This document shows, in pieces, positions 1 through 8,774 of a stretch of 46,430 bases of DNA. Within the stretch, counting starts at the first letter, position 1, and each line of letters begins with the position of its first letter. Below the pieces are notes generated by a model. The model was given only the letters and a program-made list of their open reading frames with translations, ran no database searches and was not told the DNA's origin. This DNA is from Bacillota bacterium. Lineage in GTDB: Bacteria; Bacillota; Clostridia; Lutisporales; Lutisporaceae. The stretch lies in the NCBI GenBank assembly GCA_023230985.1, contig JALNWH010000003.1:1-46430 (forward strand), in the 5' to 3' direction. The translations under genes were made by a program, and so were the position numbers.

Positions 1-89
1 ATAAGTCTTATTAAAACCTCCTTAGATATAGTAGTATCAATAGTTACATCACTATTATTATATCATATCTTACTACATCTTTGGATGGT
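1..89 (-). promoter_or_regulatory. Leader of a gene beyond the left edge
   Basis: Read on the minus strand, this stretch follows the stop of the hybrid kinase. It contains a TATAAT-like hexamer within TGATATAATAATAG and then a strong AAGGAGG at 17-23, about 16 bases from the window edge. A minus-strand gene therefore probably starts at or just beyond position 1. No start codon is visible inside the window. Confidence 0.45.
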
Positions 90-2930
90 TTATCTCGAAA
101 AATGTTTACTCGTTAGAGCTGAAACTAATTCATGAATATCCGTTATTCTTAGGTTGCTAGTCGATCCCTTTAATTTATGTATAAGTTCCTCAGAAGATTT
201 ATAATCTTCATTCTCTATAGCTATTTTAATCATATTAATAGAATTAGGCAATTGATTAAAATATTCTTTATAAATCTCAATGGCATCTTCTTTACTAAGG
301 CCGGTGTCTTGACAAAAGTTTTTAATATCATCTTCATACAATGTACAATAATTAATATCTTCATTCCTAACATCAATATTTTCCTTAATCACTTTTTTAA
401 CCGTTTCAAGCATAACCGGTTTACTAATATAATCATCCATCCCTGCCTCAATGCACTTTTCCCTATCTCCTTCCATAGCATATGCTGTCATTGCGATAAT
501 AGGTATATGCCTTTTGCCGCTTTCTAGTTCCCTAATTTTTTTAGTTGCTTCGTATCCATCCATAATGGGCAATTGTACATCCATAAAAATCAAATCATAA
601 TTGTTTAATTGAAATGCTGTCACTGCTTCCTCTCCGTTAATTGCAATATCATAGTCTATATTCAAGTTTTTAAGTATTTTAGAAAACAATTTGAAATTTA
701 TCTCATTATCCTCAACCAATAAAATCTTTGCTTTACTGTAATAGCCATTTTTAACATTACTCCCTTTCGTATATTTTGATATTATACTCTTTTCATATAA
801 TTGTTCACCTTTTATGGCTTTGGCGATACATTTTATTAATTCATTTCTCTTATATGGCTTAGTTAAATACCCAATAAAGCCTTTTTCTTTAGCCTTCTTG
901 ATTTCATTTTTCCCTCCGATAGAAGAAATCAGTATTAACGGTATGCTCTTTGTTGTGTCTATAGCCTTTAAAGCGGAGGAAAAGTCAATTCCATCCATAC
1001 CGGGCATATCATAATCTACTAAGACTGCGTCAATAGGCTTATCGGATTTTTTAAAAATCATGCCGATTGCTTCGTCTGCACTTTTTGCCGTTGTAACCAT
1101 ACAGCCTACTTCCTGCAGATATATCTTCGCAATAACTCTATTTGTTTCATTATCATCTACTACCATTACTTTTTTGCCTTTAAAAATATCAAAATCAATT
1201 TCCGGATTTTGTTCTCCGTTTTTTTTAGATTTATCAAACGGTAGAACAAAGGTAAATGTTGTACCTTTATCTATTTTACTTTCTACTTCCAACTTACCTT
1301 TCATCGCTTCAATATAAGCTTTGCATATAGTAAGGCCTAGCCCCGTCCCCTCAAACTCTTTTGTAGATGAACTATCCCCCTGCATAAAAGGAGTAAATAG
1401 CCTGTCTAATGTCTTTTGGGTCATCCCCATACCTGTATCCTTTATGGTAAATGTTATATAATCTTTTTTGTCACCTTTTTTACATATATCAACTTCTACA
1501 TAAACCTCGCCTTCTTCCGTAAATTTAATAGCATTACCTACAAGATTAATAATTATTTGTTTAATCCTTATTGGATCGCCTTTAACACATTCCGGTACTT
1601 CATTTCTAAATAATATGTTTATATTCAATCCTTTTTCATTTGCCTTTACCGATAAAGGTATAACAGCGTTTTCAACGGTTTTTCTCAAATTAAAATCTAT
1701 GTTTTCCAATTCTATTTTTCCTGCCTCTATCTTGGAAACATCCAATATATCATTAATTACATTTAATAAAGTATCAGCAGATTCCTTCATCATATCAATG
1801 TATTCTTGCTGTTCCTTGTTTACTCCGCTATTTTCCAAAAGTTGCAAAAAACCGACTATTCCATTCATGGGTGTTCTTATTTCATGGGACATATTGGCAA
1901 GGAATTGACTTTTTGAAGTACTTGCCGCCTCTGCTTTCTCTTTTGCATTAATCAAATTCTTTTCAAGTTCCAGTCTGGTATCTATGCCAACGAGGATATT
2001 AGCATAAATTCTTAAAAGCATCTCTTCATTTTCCGAGTATTCATAATAATCTCTTACGTAATCAAAACCCACGAAGCCAATACAAAAATCCCCTTTCATG
2101 ATAGGCACGGATATAGTACTTTTAATTCCCTGTGATTCTAAGTATTTTCGTACACTGCTGCCTTCAGGTAAAGCCGAGGCATCCTTTATATAAATTGTTT
2201 TACCCTGTATATCCTTATTAGCCCATTCGGTGATCATTTCATTTGGAATGCCTTGGAGCCAATATATTTGAGAAAGAATACCATCTCTGCACCACTCGTG
2301 GGTATTAGTAACTGTATCATTGTTCCTGTCATATTCAAAAATATAAGCCCTATCGGCACCGACAAAACGGCCAAGGGTTTCAATAGATAAGTTTATAGCT
2401 TCATCCGCTTTTGCTATAGGTACATTTATATATTTTGTTGAAATCTTTATTAGCAACTCCAGCATATGCCTTTTCTCATCAAGTTCTTTTGTCGCTTTCA
2501 ATCTTTCGGTAATCTCCTTTTCTTTTGTTATATCAATAGCATACGTTGCAAAATAATATTTTTTAGGAGAGAAAACTAATATTTTAAACCATTTTTTCAA
2601 AGGAATGAAATAGTGTTCAAATTCTTTTTTGCCTCCACACATTGCAATTTCACCATAAACCTTAATCCAATCAAACTCTTCTTTGTGTATATCCGGTAAG
2701 ATTTCAGTTGCTCTTTTGCCTATTATATCAGCTTCTTTTAAACCTAATGTTTTTTCAAAAGCTTTGTTTAATTCTAAAAATTCATAATCGCAAGGCTGAT
2801 TCTTCTCATCTAAAATTATTCTATGATATGAAAAACCTATTACAGAAGTTTCAGTCAAAAATTTTTTAAAATGCAAAATATCACCCCATAATTTTTGTTT
2901 CAGCTTCATCTTTAAACTCTTGATAACCAT
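90..2930 (-). CDS. Hybrid sensor histidine kinase with two receiver domains and a C-terminal HPt segment
   Basis: This is a 946-residue phosphorelay sensor. A PAS domain occupies about residues 25-140 and a GAF domain about 155-325. The HisKA helix carries the phosphorylated His349 (NMSHEIRTPMNG), and the ATPase domain shows its N box (NLVGNAIKFT, ~462-471), DTGMGM and GTGLGL motifs. Receiver 1 (~586-710) has Asp639 and receiver 2 (~734-855) has Asp784 (MDVQLPIMDG). A final HPt-like segment carries His918 (HKLKGSTSNL). No transmembrane helix is visible, so it is probably cytosolic, with the GAF domain sensing a soluble ligand. No partner regulator with an output domain is seen in the window. 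The HPt segment stops only 28 residues after its histidine, shorter than usual, and the other frames close within a few codons, so no simple frameshift restores it. The start is uncertain because no good Shine-Dalgarno site precedes 2930. Confidence 0.9.
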   Translation of the reverse strand: MVIKSLKMKLKQKLWGDILHFKKFLTETSVIGFSYHRIILDEKNQPCDYEFLELNKAFEKTLGLKEADIIGKRATEILPDIHKEEFDWIKVYGEIAMCGGKKEFEHYFIPLKKWFKILVFSPKKYYFATYAIDITKEKEITERLKATKELDEKRHMLELLIKISTKYINVPIAKADEAINLSIETLGRFVGADRAYIFEYDRNNDTVTNTHEWCRDGILSQIYWLQGIPNEMITEWANKDIQGKTIYIKDASALPEGSSVRKYLESQGIKSTISVPIMKGDFCIGFVGFDYVRDYYEYSENEEMLLRIYANILVGIDTRLELEKNLINAKEKAEAASTSKSQFLANMSHEIRTPMNGIVGFLQLLENSGVNKEQQEYIDMMKESADTLLNVINDILDVSKIEAGKIELENIDFNLRKTVENAVIPLSVKANEKGLNINILFRNEVPECVKGDPIRIKQIIINLVGNAIKFTEEGEVYVEVDICKKGDKKDYITFTIKDTGMGMTQKTLDRLFTPFMQGDSSSTKEFEGTGLGLTICKAYIEAMKGKLEVESKIDKGTTFTFVLPFDKSKKNGEQNPEIDFDIFKGKKVMVVDDNETNRVIAKIYLQEVGCMVTTAKSADEAIGMIFKKSDKPIDAVLVDYDMPGMDGIDFSSALKAIDTTKSIPLILISSIGGKNEIKKAKEKGFIGYLTKPYKRNELIKCIAKAIKGEQLYEKSIISKYTKGSNVKNGYYSKAKILLVEDNEINFKLFSKILKNLNIDYDIAINGEEAVTAFQLNNYDLIFMDVQLPIMDGYEATKKIRELESGKRHIPIIAMTAYAMEGDREKCIEAGMDDYISKPVMLETVKKVIKENIDVRNEDINYCTLYEDDIKNFCQDTGLSKEDAIEIYKEYFNQLPNSINMIKIAIENEDYKSSEELIHKLKGSTSNLRITDIHELVSALTSKHFSR

Positions 2931-3042
2931 AGCATAAATCCATTTTAAACGATTGATTAATATTTGTCAGCTTTTTTGAAGGCTTTGTTATTCTTTAGGC
3001 TATTTATTTGTTTATAACATATATTCTAGTTTTTTCTTTCAC

Positions 3043-3115
3043 TGTCACTCTGTGTGTCAGCGAAAAATCTTAACGTATTGGAGAACACAAGACTTTTCTT
3101 TGGATTAAGAGTGAC
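3043..3115. repeat. Degenerate dispersed palindromic repeat, copy 1
   Basis: This 73-base intergenic block begins TGTCACTCTG and ends AAGAGTGAC, so its ends are roughly inverted. A block of 71 bases with the same kind of ends lies at 10092-10162. The ends and size resemble the intergenic repeats of the TGTCA...AGCGAAGRATCT...TGACA type seen in many genomes. It lies between the hybrid kinase and fprA, which diverge. Nothing else coding is visible in 2931-3232 apart from the fprA leader. Confidence 0.4.
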
Positions 3116-3232
3116 TTTTCCTGAAAATCATGCATTTTTTATAGGTCTCAAATATATTCTTAGTACTGATTTTTATAATTGATAATAGTTATTGGTCATG
3201 TTAATATGAATTTAAGAAAAGGAGGTAATAAC

Positions 3233-4423
3233 ATGGCATTTAAAGTTACTGATAAGGTCACATGGGTAGGAAAAATCGATTGGACATTAAAGAAATTTCA
3301 TGGTGACGAATATTCCACTCATAAAGGTTCTTCCTATAATTCATATTTAATTCAAGATAAAAAAACAGTTCTTATAGACACTGTTTGGCTGCCTTTTGCT
3401 AAAGAATTTGTTGAAGAGCTTAAAAAAGTTATTGATCTAAACAAAATAGATTATATCATCGCAAATCACGGAGAAATTGACCATAGCGGTGCTTTACCTG
3501 AATTGATGAAGCATATTCCCAATACCCCTATATATTGTACCGGTAACGGTATCAAGTCTCTAAAAGGTCATTATCACCAAGACTGGAACTTTGTTCAGGT
3601 TAAGACGGGAGACACTCTGGACTTAGGCGAAAGTAAGCTGACCTTTGTTGAGGCAAGAATGTTGCATTGGCCTGACACCATGTTTACATATATGTCGGGA
3701 GATAATATTCTTTTCAGTAATGATGGCTTTGGGCAACATTTTGCAGCAGACCCTTTATATAATGATGTGGTGGATCAAGAAGAATTGTACCATGAATGTA
3801 TAAAATATTATGCAAATATACTAACTCCCTTTAGCAGTTTCGTTACTAAAAAAATCGAAGAAGTGCTTAGTTTTAACCTGCCATTAAATATGATATGCCC
3901 CAGCCATGGTGTAATCTGGAGAGATAATCCGGCTCAAATAGTTGAAAAGTATATGGAATGGGCAAATAATTATAAAGAAAATCAGATTACGATTGTATAT
4001 GACAGTATGTGGAACGGAACAAGGCGAATGGCTGAATACATCGGTGAAGGAATTAGGGAAGCTGATAAAGATGTTACAATAAAAATTTATAATGCTTCGA
4101 TTACGGATAAAAACGATATTTTAACAGAGGTATTTAAATCGAAAGCTATATTAGTAGGTGCTCCTACTATTAACAAGAGCATCACTTATGCTGCCATAGG
4201 TATTTTGGAAATGATAAAGGGTCTGGCTTTCAAGGAGAAAAAAGCAGCATCCTTCGGTACTTATGGCTGGAGCGGTGAGTCCCCAAAAATAATTATGGAA
4301 GAATTGGACAAAGCAGGTTTTGAAATAGTAAGTGACCCGATTAAAGAACTTTGGAATCCTGATGAAAAGGCTCTTGAAAGATGTAGAGAATACGGTAAGG
4401 CTTTTGCAGATAAAATTAAATAG
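3233..4423 (+). CDS. fprA: FprA-family A-type flavoprotein (oxygen / nitric oxide reductase)
   Basis: This 396-residue cytosolic diiron flavoprotein probably reduces O2 to water or NO to N2O with electrons from rubredoxin, protecting an anaerobe. The N-terminal metallo-beta-lactamase domain (~1-245) has the HxExDH iron ligands (NHGEIDHSG) and later ligands in MLHWPD, SNDGFG and PSHGVIW. The C-terminal flavodoxin domain (~250-396) has the FMN loop DSMWNGTRRMAE. The ATG at 3233 follows GGAGG at 3221-3225 with good spacing, so the extra 18 codons of the longer open frame are unlikely to be translated. No rubredoxin or NADH:rubredoxin reductase domain is fused, and none lies next door. A TATAAT sits at 3174-3179 without a clear -35. 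Confidence 0.93.
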   Translation: MAFKVTDKVTWVGKIDWTLKKFHGDEYSTHKGSSYNSYLIQDKKTVLIDTVWLPFAKEFVEELKKVIDLNKIDYIIANHGEIDHSGALPELMKHIPNTPIYCTGNGIKSLKGHYHQDWNFVQVKTGDTLDLGESKLTFVEARMLHWPDTMFTYMSGDNILFSNDGFGQHFAADPLYNDVVDQEELYHECIKYYANILTPFSSFVTKKIEEVLSFNLPLNMICPSHGVIWRDNPAQIVEKYMEWANNYKENQITIVYDSMWNGTRRMAEYIGEGIREADKDVTIKIYNASITDKNDILTEVFKSKAILVGAPTINKSITYAAIGILEMIKGLAFKEKKAASFGTYGWSGESPKIIMEELDKAGFEIVSDPIKELWNPDEKALERCREYGKAFADKIK

Positions 4424-4430
4424 AATTTTA

Positions 4431-4489
4431 CAAGGCCATTGATAATGCTAATATTGTCATTGATATATAGATAGCATTCAGTGGCCTTG
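4431..4489. terminator. Shared hairpin between convergent fprA and the NimA-like gene
   Basis: Arms CAAGGCCA and TGGCCTTG are extended inward by TGA and ATGCTA pairing, giving a long stem. On the plus strand it is followed by a T-rich run (ATCTCTTTTA). It sits between the ends of two converging genes and probably ends transcription of fprA, and possibly of both. Confidence 0.65.
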
Positions 4490-4497
4490 AATCTCTT

Positions 4498-4968
4498 TTA
4501 ATCTATGGCTTTTTTACCTGTAACATGCTCAACCTTTATCTTATATAGCCTTGCTCTATCATAGTCCTTTTCAATATATTTTTTACCTTTGTCCATAAAT
4601 TCAAAAGAATATTTTTGGATAAGTGACAAAAGCCCGGTCCTCTTATCGTTTGTTTCAATTACTTCTTTCACCTTACCAAAGACTATTACAGATTCATATT
4701 TCGTACTAAACTCACCAGGTAAAATTTCAGTATCTCCCACCACACAAAATGATACCTTGCCATTTTCCTTCAACCTATCGGTTTTATGCCCTTCATTGGC
4801 AGAATGAAAATAGATAAATCCATCTTTATAAACATAATTAACAGGGATGCCATAAGGATAGCCATCGTCACCAATTAAAGATAAAACCCCGTATTCTCCC
4901 CTGTGAAGCAATTTTAGTGTATCATTTTCCGTCATTTGTTTTTCTCTTCTTCTCATTTTCCTAAACAA
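4498..4968 (-). CDS. Pyridoxamine 5'-phosphate oxidase-like (NimA-related) flavin-binding protein
   Basis: This 156-residue split-barrel protein resembles NimA/PPOX-type FMN-binding proteins. The typical N-terminus LLHRGEYGVLSLIGDDGYPYG is followed by PVNYVYKDGFIYFHSA and GHKTDRL. Members bind FMN or heme, and substrates are often unknown; links to nitroimidazole reduction are known only for some. The start is TTG at 4968, because AGGGAGGG lies 7 bases upstream and the alternative ATG at 4956 would be about 19 bases away. Its ribosome site overlaps the end of cca and only one base separates the two genes, so translation is probably coupled to cca. Confidence 0.85.
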   Translation of the reverse strand: MFRKMRRREKQMTENDTLKLLHRGEYGVLSLIGDDGYPYGIPVNYVYKDGFIYFHSANEGHKTDRLKENGKVSFCVVGDTEILPGEFSTKYESVIVFGKVKEVIETNDKRTGLLSLIQKYSFEFMDKGKKYIEKDYDRARLYKIKVEHVTGKKAID

Positions 4969-4969
4969 T

Positions 4970-6268
4970 TCAGAACCCTCCCTTTTTATTTAAATAAGTT
5001 TCCGTAACAACCCTTTTAAGTTTAACCTTTTCATTAAGTTCAGGGGTTTTTAGCACTTTTAACATCAAATCCTTTAATATTCTTCCGATTATCTCGCCTT
5101 CGTCAAAACCCATTCTCACAATATCATTACCGTTAATATCTAAGTCTGCTAATTCAATGGGTTCTTTATTATTAAATATATCATCAATAATATTTTTTAG
5201 TTTTAATAAATTATTTATCATTGCATTGTCTTCTTTACAATAAGCATCCGCCTTTAGTAAAGCAATCAAATGGTAAATGGTGTCCTTACCAATTTCTTTT
5301 ATAAGTACTTTGGTATGATATTTGGTCTTTGGTAATTGAAATTTTTCAAAATGCTCAATAAGCAAAACTGTTTCTTTGATTAAATCATTTGAAAAGCAAA
5401 GTTCTTTCATAGTTGCATAAGCAGCATTTGTGATGCAGTCAATTTTCTCCAAAGGCTTTTTACCTTTAAAAAGTACAGCCATACGAATACTAATTATAGC
5501 GGGTGTATTATTTAATAGGCATAAAATATATTTTATAGATTCTATATTTCCTTTATTGTATTCTTGTACTATTTTGACTTCCGGCAATATATATTTTAAT
5601 AAATCTGTATGTAATAACTTCTTTATTCCCTCGGCTGAATTGTCATCTGCCAAAATCTTGAATAACTCTTCTCTTATTCTTTCGCTGCTTACCTCTTCTA
5701 TGCTATGGGCTAGACTTTTAATAGCATACAATGAGTTTTCTTCTAATTCAAAGCAAAGGCTTGTAGAAAACCTAATCGCCCTAATCATACGCAATCTGTC
5801 TTCATTGAATCTGCCTATCGGATTACCAACGGTACGTATAGTTTTGCTTAATATGTCATCTCTACCTTTATAGGGGTCTACTATTCCTCGTATTCTGTTA
5901 TAAGCTATGGCGTTTATTGTAAAATCCCTTCTGCTTAGATCATTCTCTATATTCTTTTCAAACCTTATCCAATCAGGATGTCGCCCATCTGTATAATTTC
6001 CCTCACTTCGAAAAGTTGTTACCTCTACTTTTCCTTCATGGCATACTATCGTTACTGTTCCATACTTTTCACCGGTTAATATTGCTGTTTTTTCTTTAAA
6101 TAATTCTATTACTTGATGAGGTTCGGCGAGGGTTGTAATATCCCAATCAATAGGGGTTTTTCCCATTAAAGAATCTCTTATGGAGCCGCCTACAATATAT
6201 GAATCATAGCCGTTTTCTATAAGTCTATTAAGTATTTCATCAGTGTATAGAGGAATTGATATTTCCAC
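4970..6268 (-). CDS. cca: CCA-adding tRNA nucleotidyltransferase
   Basis: This 432-residue class II nucleotidyltransferase adds or repairs the 3' CCA end of tRNAs. The polymerase head has GGSIRDSLMG and the metal-binding DWDIT, followed by the template motifs RRDFTINAIAYN and the RNA-binding motif EDRLRMIRAIRFS. The C-terminal part is helical and looks like the HD-associated type. The start is taken as GTG 6268 because AAGGGG at 6277-6282 lies 8 bases upstream; the GTG at 6277 would overlap that site. It is co-transcribed with the NimA-like gene downstream. Confidence 0.93.
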   Translation of the reverse strand: MEISIPLYTDEILNRLIENGYDSYIVGGSIRDSLMGKTPIDWDITTLAEPHQVIELFKEKTAILTGEKYGTVTIVCHEGKVEVTTFRSEGNYTDGRHPDWIRFEKNIENDLSRRDFTINAIAYNRIRGIVDPYKGRDDILSKTIRTVGNPIGRFNEDRLRMIRAIRFSTSLCFELEENSLYAIKSLAHSIEEVSSERIREELFKILADDNSAEGIKKLLHTDLLKYILPEVKIVQEYNKGNIESIKYILCLLNNTPAIISIRMAVLFKGKKPLEKIDCITNAAYATMKELCFSNDLIKETVLLIEHFEKFQLPKTKYHTKVLIKEIGKDTIYHLIALLKADAYCKEDNAMINNLLKLKNIIDDIFNNKEPIELADLDINGNDIVRMGFDEGEIIGRILKDLMLKVLKTPELNEKVKLKRVVTETYLNKKGGF

Positions 6269-6370
6269 AAAAAACACCCCTTACGAATAAGCATTATATA
6301 ACAAATTATTCCCCGGGAAATAGTCTTTCTATATATGAATATTTTATCATATAAGGAGAAATAGGGCTAT

Positions 6371-6424
6371 GGGGAATGAGAGGTGGGAGGCGAGAGGTGG
6401 GAGGTGGGAAATGGGAGGTGAGAA
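6371..6424. repeat. G-rich degenerate tandem repeat (GAGGTGGGA units)
   Basis: The plus strand here is built of repeated units such as GAGAGGTGGGAGG and GAGGTGGGAAAT, with at least four GGG runs separated by short loops, so it could fold as a G-quadruplex. It stands out sharply from AT-rich surroundings. It lies in the 328-base gap between the divergent cca and LCP genes. The rest of that gap is AT-rich and holds a 13-base word at 6489-6501 that recurs after the LCP gene. Confidence 0.75.
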
Positions 6425-6596
6425 TAAAACAGAATTTCTAAAATAGTTATTTTTTTATGAAAAAAATAAATTTTAATGCTAATACTATATGTATCTGATA
6501 TGATGTAATACAATTAACAGCCATTTAAATGGCTCTACAATAATCAGGTTATAAATATTATACTGCTATTTTTTATAACTTTAAGAAGGTGTCTAA

Positions 6597-7475
6597 TTGA
6601 AATTTCTATATTTTATTCCTATATTATTTGTATTCTTTTTTGGCATAGCCTTTGGGATATTAAATATAGGTGATAGTCTGCCCATAAATGAAAATAATAA
6701 AGTGGAGCATATAAACGAAAACATAGTAGATTTGGAAATACCAATCAAAAAACCTAGCCAAAATATACTCATTTTGGGAATTGATTCGAAAAAAGATGAG
6801 CACTCAAGATCCGATGTAATAATTCTTTTTAATATGAAAGAAGATGCAGTAAATCTAGTATCCATACCTCGTGATACACAAATCAGTTTAAAAGATAAAG
6901 GCAAGGTTAAAATTAATGCTGCTTATGTTTATGGAGGTATTGAATTAAGCAAGTCCACCATAGAAAATTTACTTGATATAGAAATCGATAATTATATTGT
7001 GCTTAATTTTAATGCAATAAAGAAAGGTGTCGATGCTATAGGCGGTTTCACCGTAACAATACCTAAGGATATAAAGATATATGACCCTGATAGTAGAAAG
7101 CGGATTACACTTAAAAAAGGAACCCATAAGCTTAACGGTATACAAACTTTATCGTATTTAAGATATAGAAGCGACGGAAAAGGTGATTTAGCAAGAATAG
7201 ATAGACAACAACAGTTTATTAAAGATTTGCAACAAAACTTTTTAAAGCTGGATAATATACCGCTGATTCCACGTGCCTATGCCGCAGTTCACGAAGATAT
7301 AGAAACTGATATGAACTCTTCTCATATTGCATCTTTTTTTATAAATGGCTATCATTTACGTGAAAAATTCCAGTACTATACTTTAGACGGAAATGCAAAA
7401 ACAATTGATGGCATTTCTTATTTAATCCACAGTGAAGACAGCTTAAATGAAATAAAAAAGATATTAAAAGATTAA
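6597..7475 (+). CDS. LytR-CpsA-Psr (LCP) family cell-wall glycopolymer transferase
   Basis: This 292-residue protein has one N-terminal membrane anchor (~4-22) and an extracytoplasmic LCP domain (~55-240). Recognisable motifs are ILILGIDSKKDEHSRSDV, SIPRDTQI, the KINAAYVYGG segment and the arginine-rich RYRSDGKGDLARIDRQQQFI. LCP enzymes attach teichoic acids, capsules or other lipid-linked glycopolymers to peptidoglycan. The TTG start at 6597 follows AGAAGGTG. It stands alone with no wall-polymer genes nearby, and it is one of only three plus-strand genes. Copies of ATGTATCTGATAT lie before and after it. Confidence 0.9.
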   Translation: MKFLYFIPILFVFFFGIAFGILNIGDSLPINENNKVEHINENIVDLEIPIKKPSQNILILGIDSKKDEHSRSDVIILFNMKEDAVNLVSIPRDTQISLKDKGKVKINAAYVYGGIELSKSTIENLLDIEIDNYIVLNFNAIKKGVDAIGGFTVTIPKDIKIYDPDSRKRITLKKGTHKLNGIQTLSYLRYRSDGKGDLARIDRQQQFIKDLQQNFLKLDNIPLIPRAYAAVHEDIETDMNSSHIASFFINGYHLREKFQYYTLDGNAKTIDGISYLIHSEDSLNEIKKILKD

Positions 7476-7544
7476 GGCTATACCTATACGCACAAATGTA
7501 TCTGATATAACCTTATCTGATATAATTTTTATAATGGTAAAATA

Positions 7545-8630
7545 TTATACATTAAACCTGAAATTAATGATATCTCCGTCCTCAACTATATATTCTTTTC
7601 CTTCCAGTGATGCCAAACCTTTTTCTTTTACTTTTGCCATGGAGCCATATTCCTTTAGGTGTTCAAACTTACATACTTCTGCCCGTATAAAGCCTTTTTC
7701 TATGTCTGTATGAACCTTACCTGCTGCCTTTTTTGCTATGGTATTCTTATTAATAGTCCAAGCTTTTACTTCATCGGAACCGACTGTTAAAAAAGAAATC
7801 AAGCCCAAATAATCATAGGCTGTTCTAGATAATTTATCTATTCCGGATTCTGTAATACCCAAATCCTCAATAAACATCTCCCTGTCTTCCGGTTCTAGTT
7901 TACTTATTTCCAACTCAGATTCTATACATAACTCTATAAGCGGTGTACCGGTATTTTTAGAAAAATCTTGTAAGGCATCTTTAGACGGATATCCGGAACT
8001 TAGCTGATCTTCGTCTAGATTCGCAACTAGAATCATAGGCTTTTCTGATAAGAAACTAAAAGTTTTAAGATGATCTTTTTCTTCTTCATTTAAATTTAAG
8101 CTATGTATCAGCAATCCGTCTTCTAAGCCCTCCTTACACTTTTTTAGAACCTCTAATTCTTGAAGGTTTTCCTTTGTAATCTTTTTTGACGTCTCTATCC
8201 TTTCAATTCTATTATCTATAACCTCTAAATCAGCAAACAAAAGCTCCATATTAACGGTTTCAATATCCCGCATAGGGTCAATAGAACCATCTATATGCAC
8301 AACATCATCATTATTAAAAACCCGAAGAATATGAACCAATAAATCAGCTTTTCTGATATTGTTCAAAAATTGATTCCCCACACCCTTACCTGTGCTTGAT
8401 CCACTAACCAGCCCGGGAACATCTATAACTTCAATATTTGCATAAGTCACCTTTTTAGGACTATACATTTTAGTTAAAAAATCTACTCTCTCATCAGGTA
8501 TTTTTGCAATCCCGAGATTTGCTTCTACTTTGCCCGAAGAAAACCCGGAAATTTCAATTTCCAGCCCTGTTAATAGATTAAACAAAGTAGTCTTTCCCAC
8601 TGATGGCAACCCTATTAAACCGATATTCAT
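7545..8630 (-). CDS. ychF: YchF/OLA1-type P-loop ATPase
   Basis: This 361-residue Obg-related P-loop NTPase is of the ribosome-associated, redox-responsive YchF type, which prefers ATP. Walker A is GLPSVGKT near the start, DVPGLV is the G3 motif, and NLDE stands at the G4 position as expected of YchF (not NKxD). A C-terminal TGS domain ends in EDGDIINFRFNV. The start is placed at ATG 8630 because family members begin MxxGIxGLP; a longer frame could begin at GTG 8672. The only strong Shine-Dalgarno site (AAGGAG) lies far upstream of 8630, and a small hairpin lies between them, so start selection is unusual. Confidence 0.93.
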   Translation of the reverse strand: MNIGLIGLPSVGKTTLFNLLTGLEIEISGFSSGKVEANLGIAKIPDERVDFLTKMYSPKKVTYANIEVIDVPGLVSGSSTGKGVGNQFLNNIRKADLLVHILRVFNNDDVVHIDGSIDPMRDIETVNMELLFADLEVIDNRIERIETSKKITKENLQELEVLKKCKEGLEDGLLIHSLNLNEEEKDHLKTFSFLSEKPMILVANLDEDQLSSGYPSKDALQDFSKNTGTPLIELCIESELEISKLEPEDREMFIEDLGITESGIDKLSRTAYDYLGLISFLTVGSDEVKAWTINKNTIAKKAAGKVHTDIEKGFIRAEVCKFEHLKEYGSMAKVKEKGLASLEGKEYIVEDGDIINFRFNV

Positions 8631-8730
8631 AATAATCGCAGGGTGAAAATCCCTGCCTTTCAACTCCTTCACATATTAATATTCTTAGATAATTTTATCA
8701 TTATATCGGCAAGAATAAAAGTATTCTTCT

Positions 8731-8764
8731 TTTAAAAAACAAAAGGCCGGGGTTAAACCCCGGC
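8731..8764 (-). terminator. Rho-independent terminator of the small secreted-protein gene
   Basis: On the minus strand, GCCGGGG and CCCCGGC form a GC-rich stem closing a small TTTAA-type loop at 8746-8764. It is followed directly by CTTTTGTTTTTT. This is a textbook intrinsic terminator just after the stop of the 8775-9176 gene, separating it from ychF. Confidence 0.9.
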
Positions 8765-8774
8765 ACTACTTCAT

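Noticed and set aside
177..2000. Several plus-strand open frames of 60-116 codons opposite the hybrid kinase
   Set aside because: They lie antisense to a clear multidomain gene, have low-complexity Phe/Ile-rich translations, and lack ribosome sites.
3174..3200. PerR-type box in the fprA leader
   Set aside because: TTATAATTGATAATA matches one half of the box but the second half has only about three of seven matching bases.
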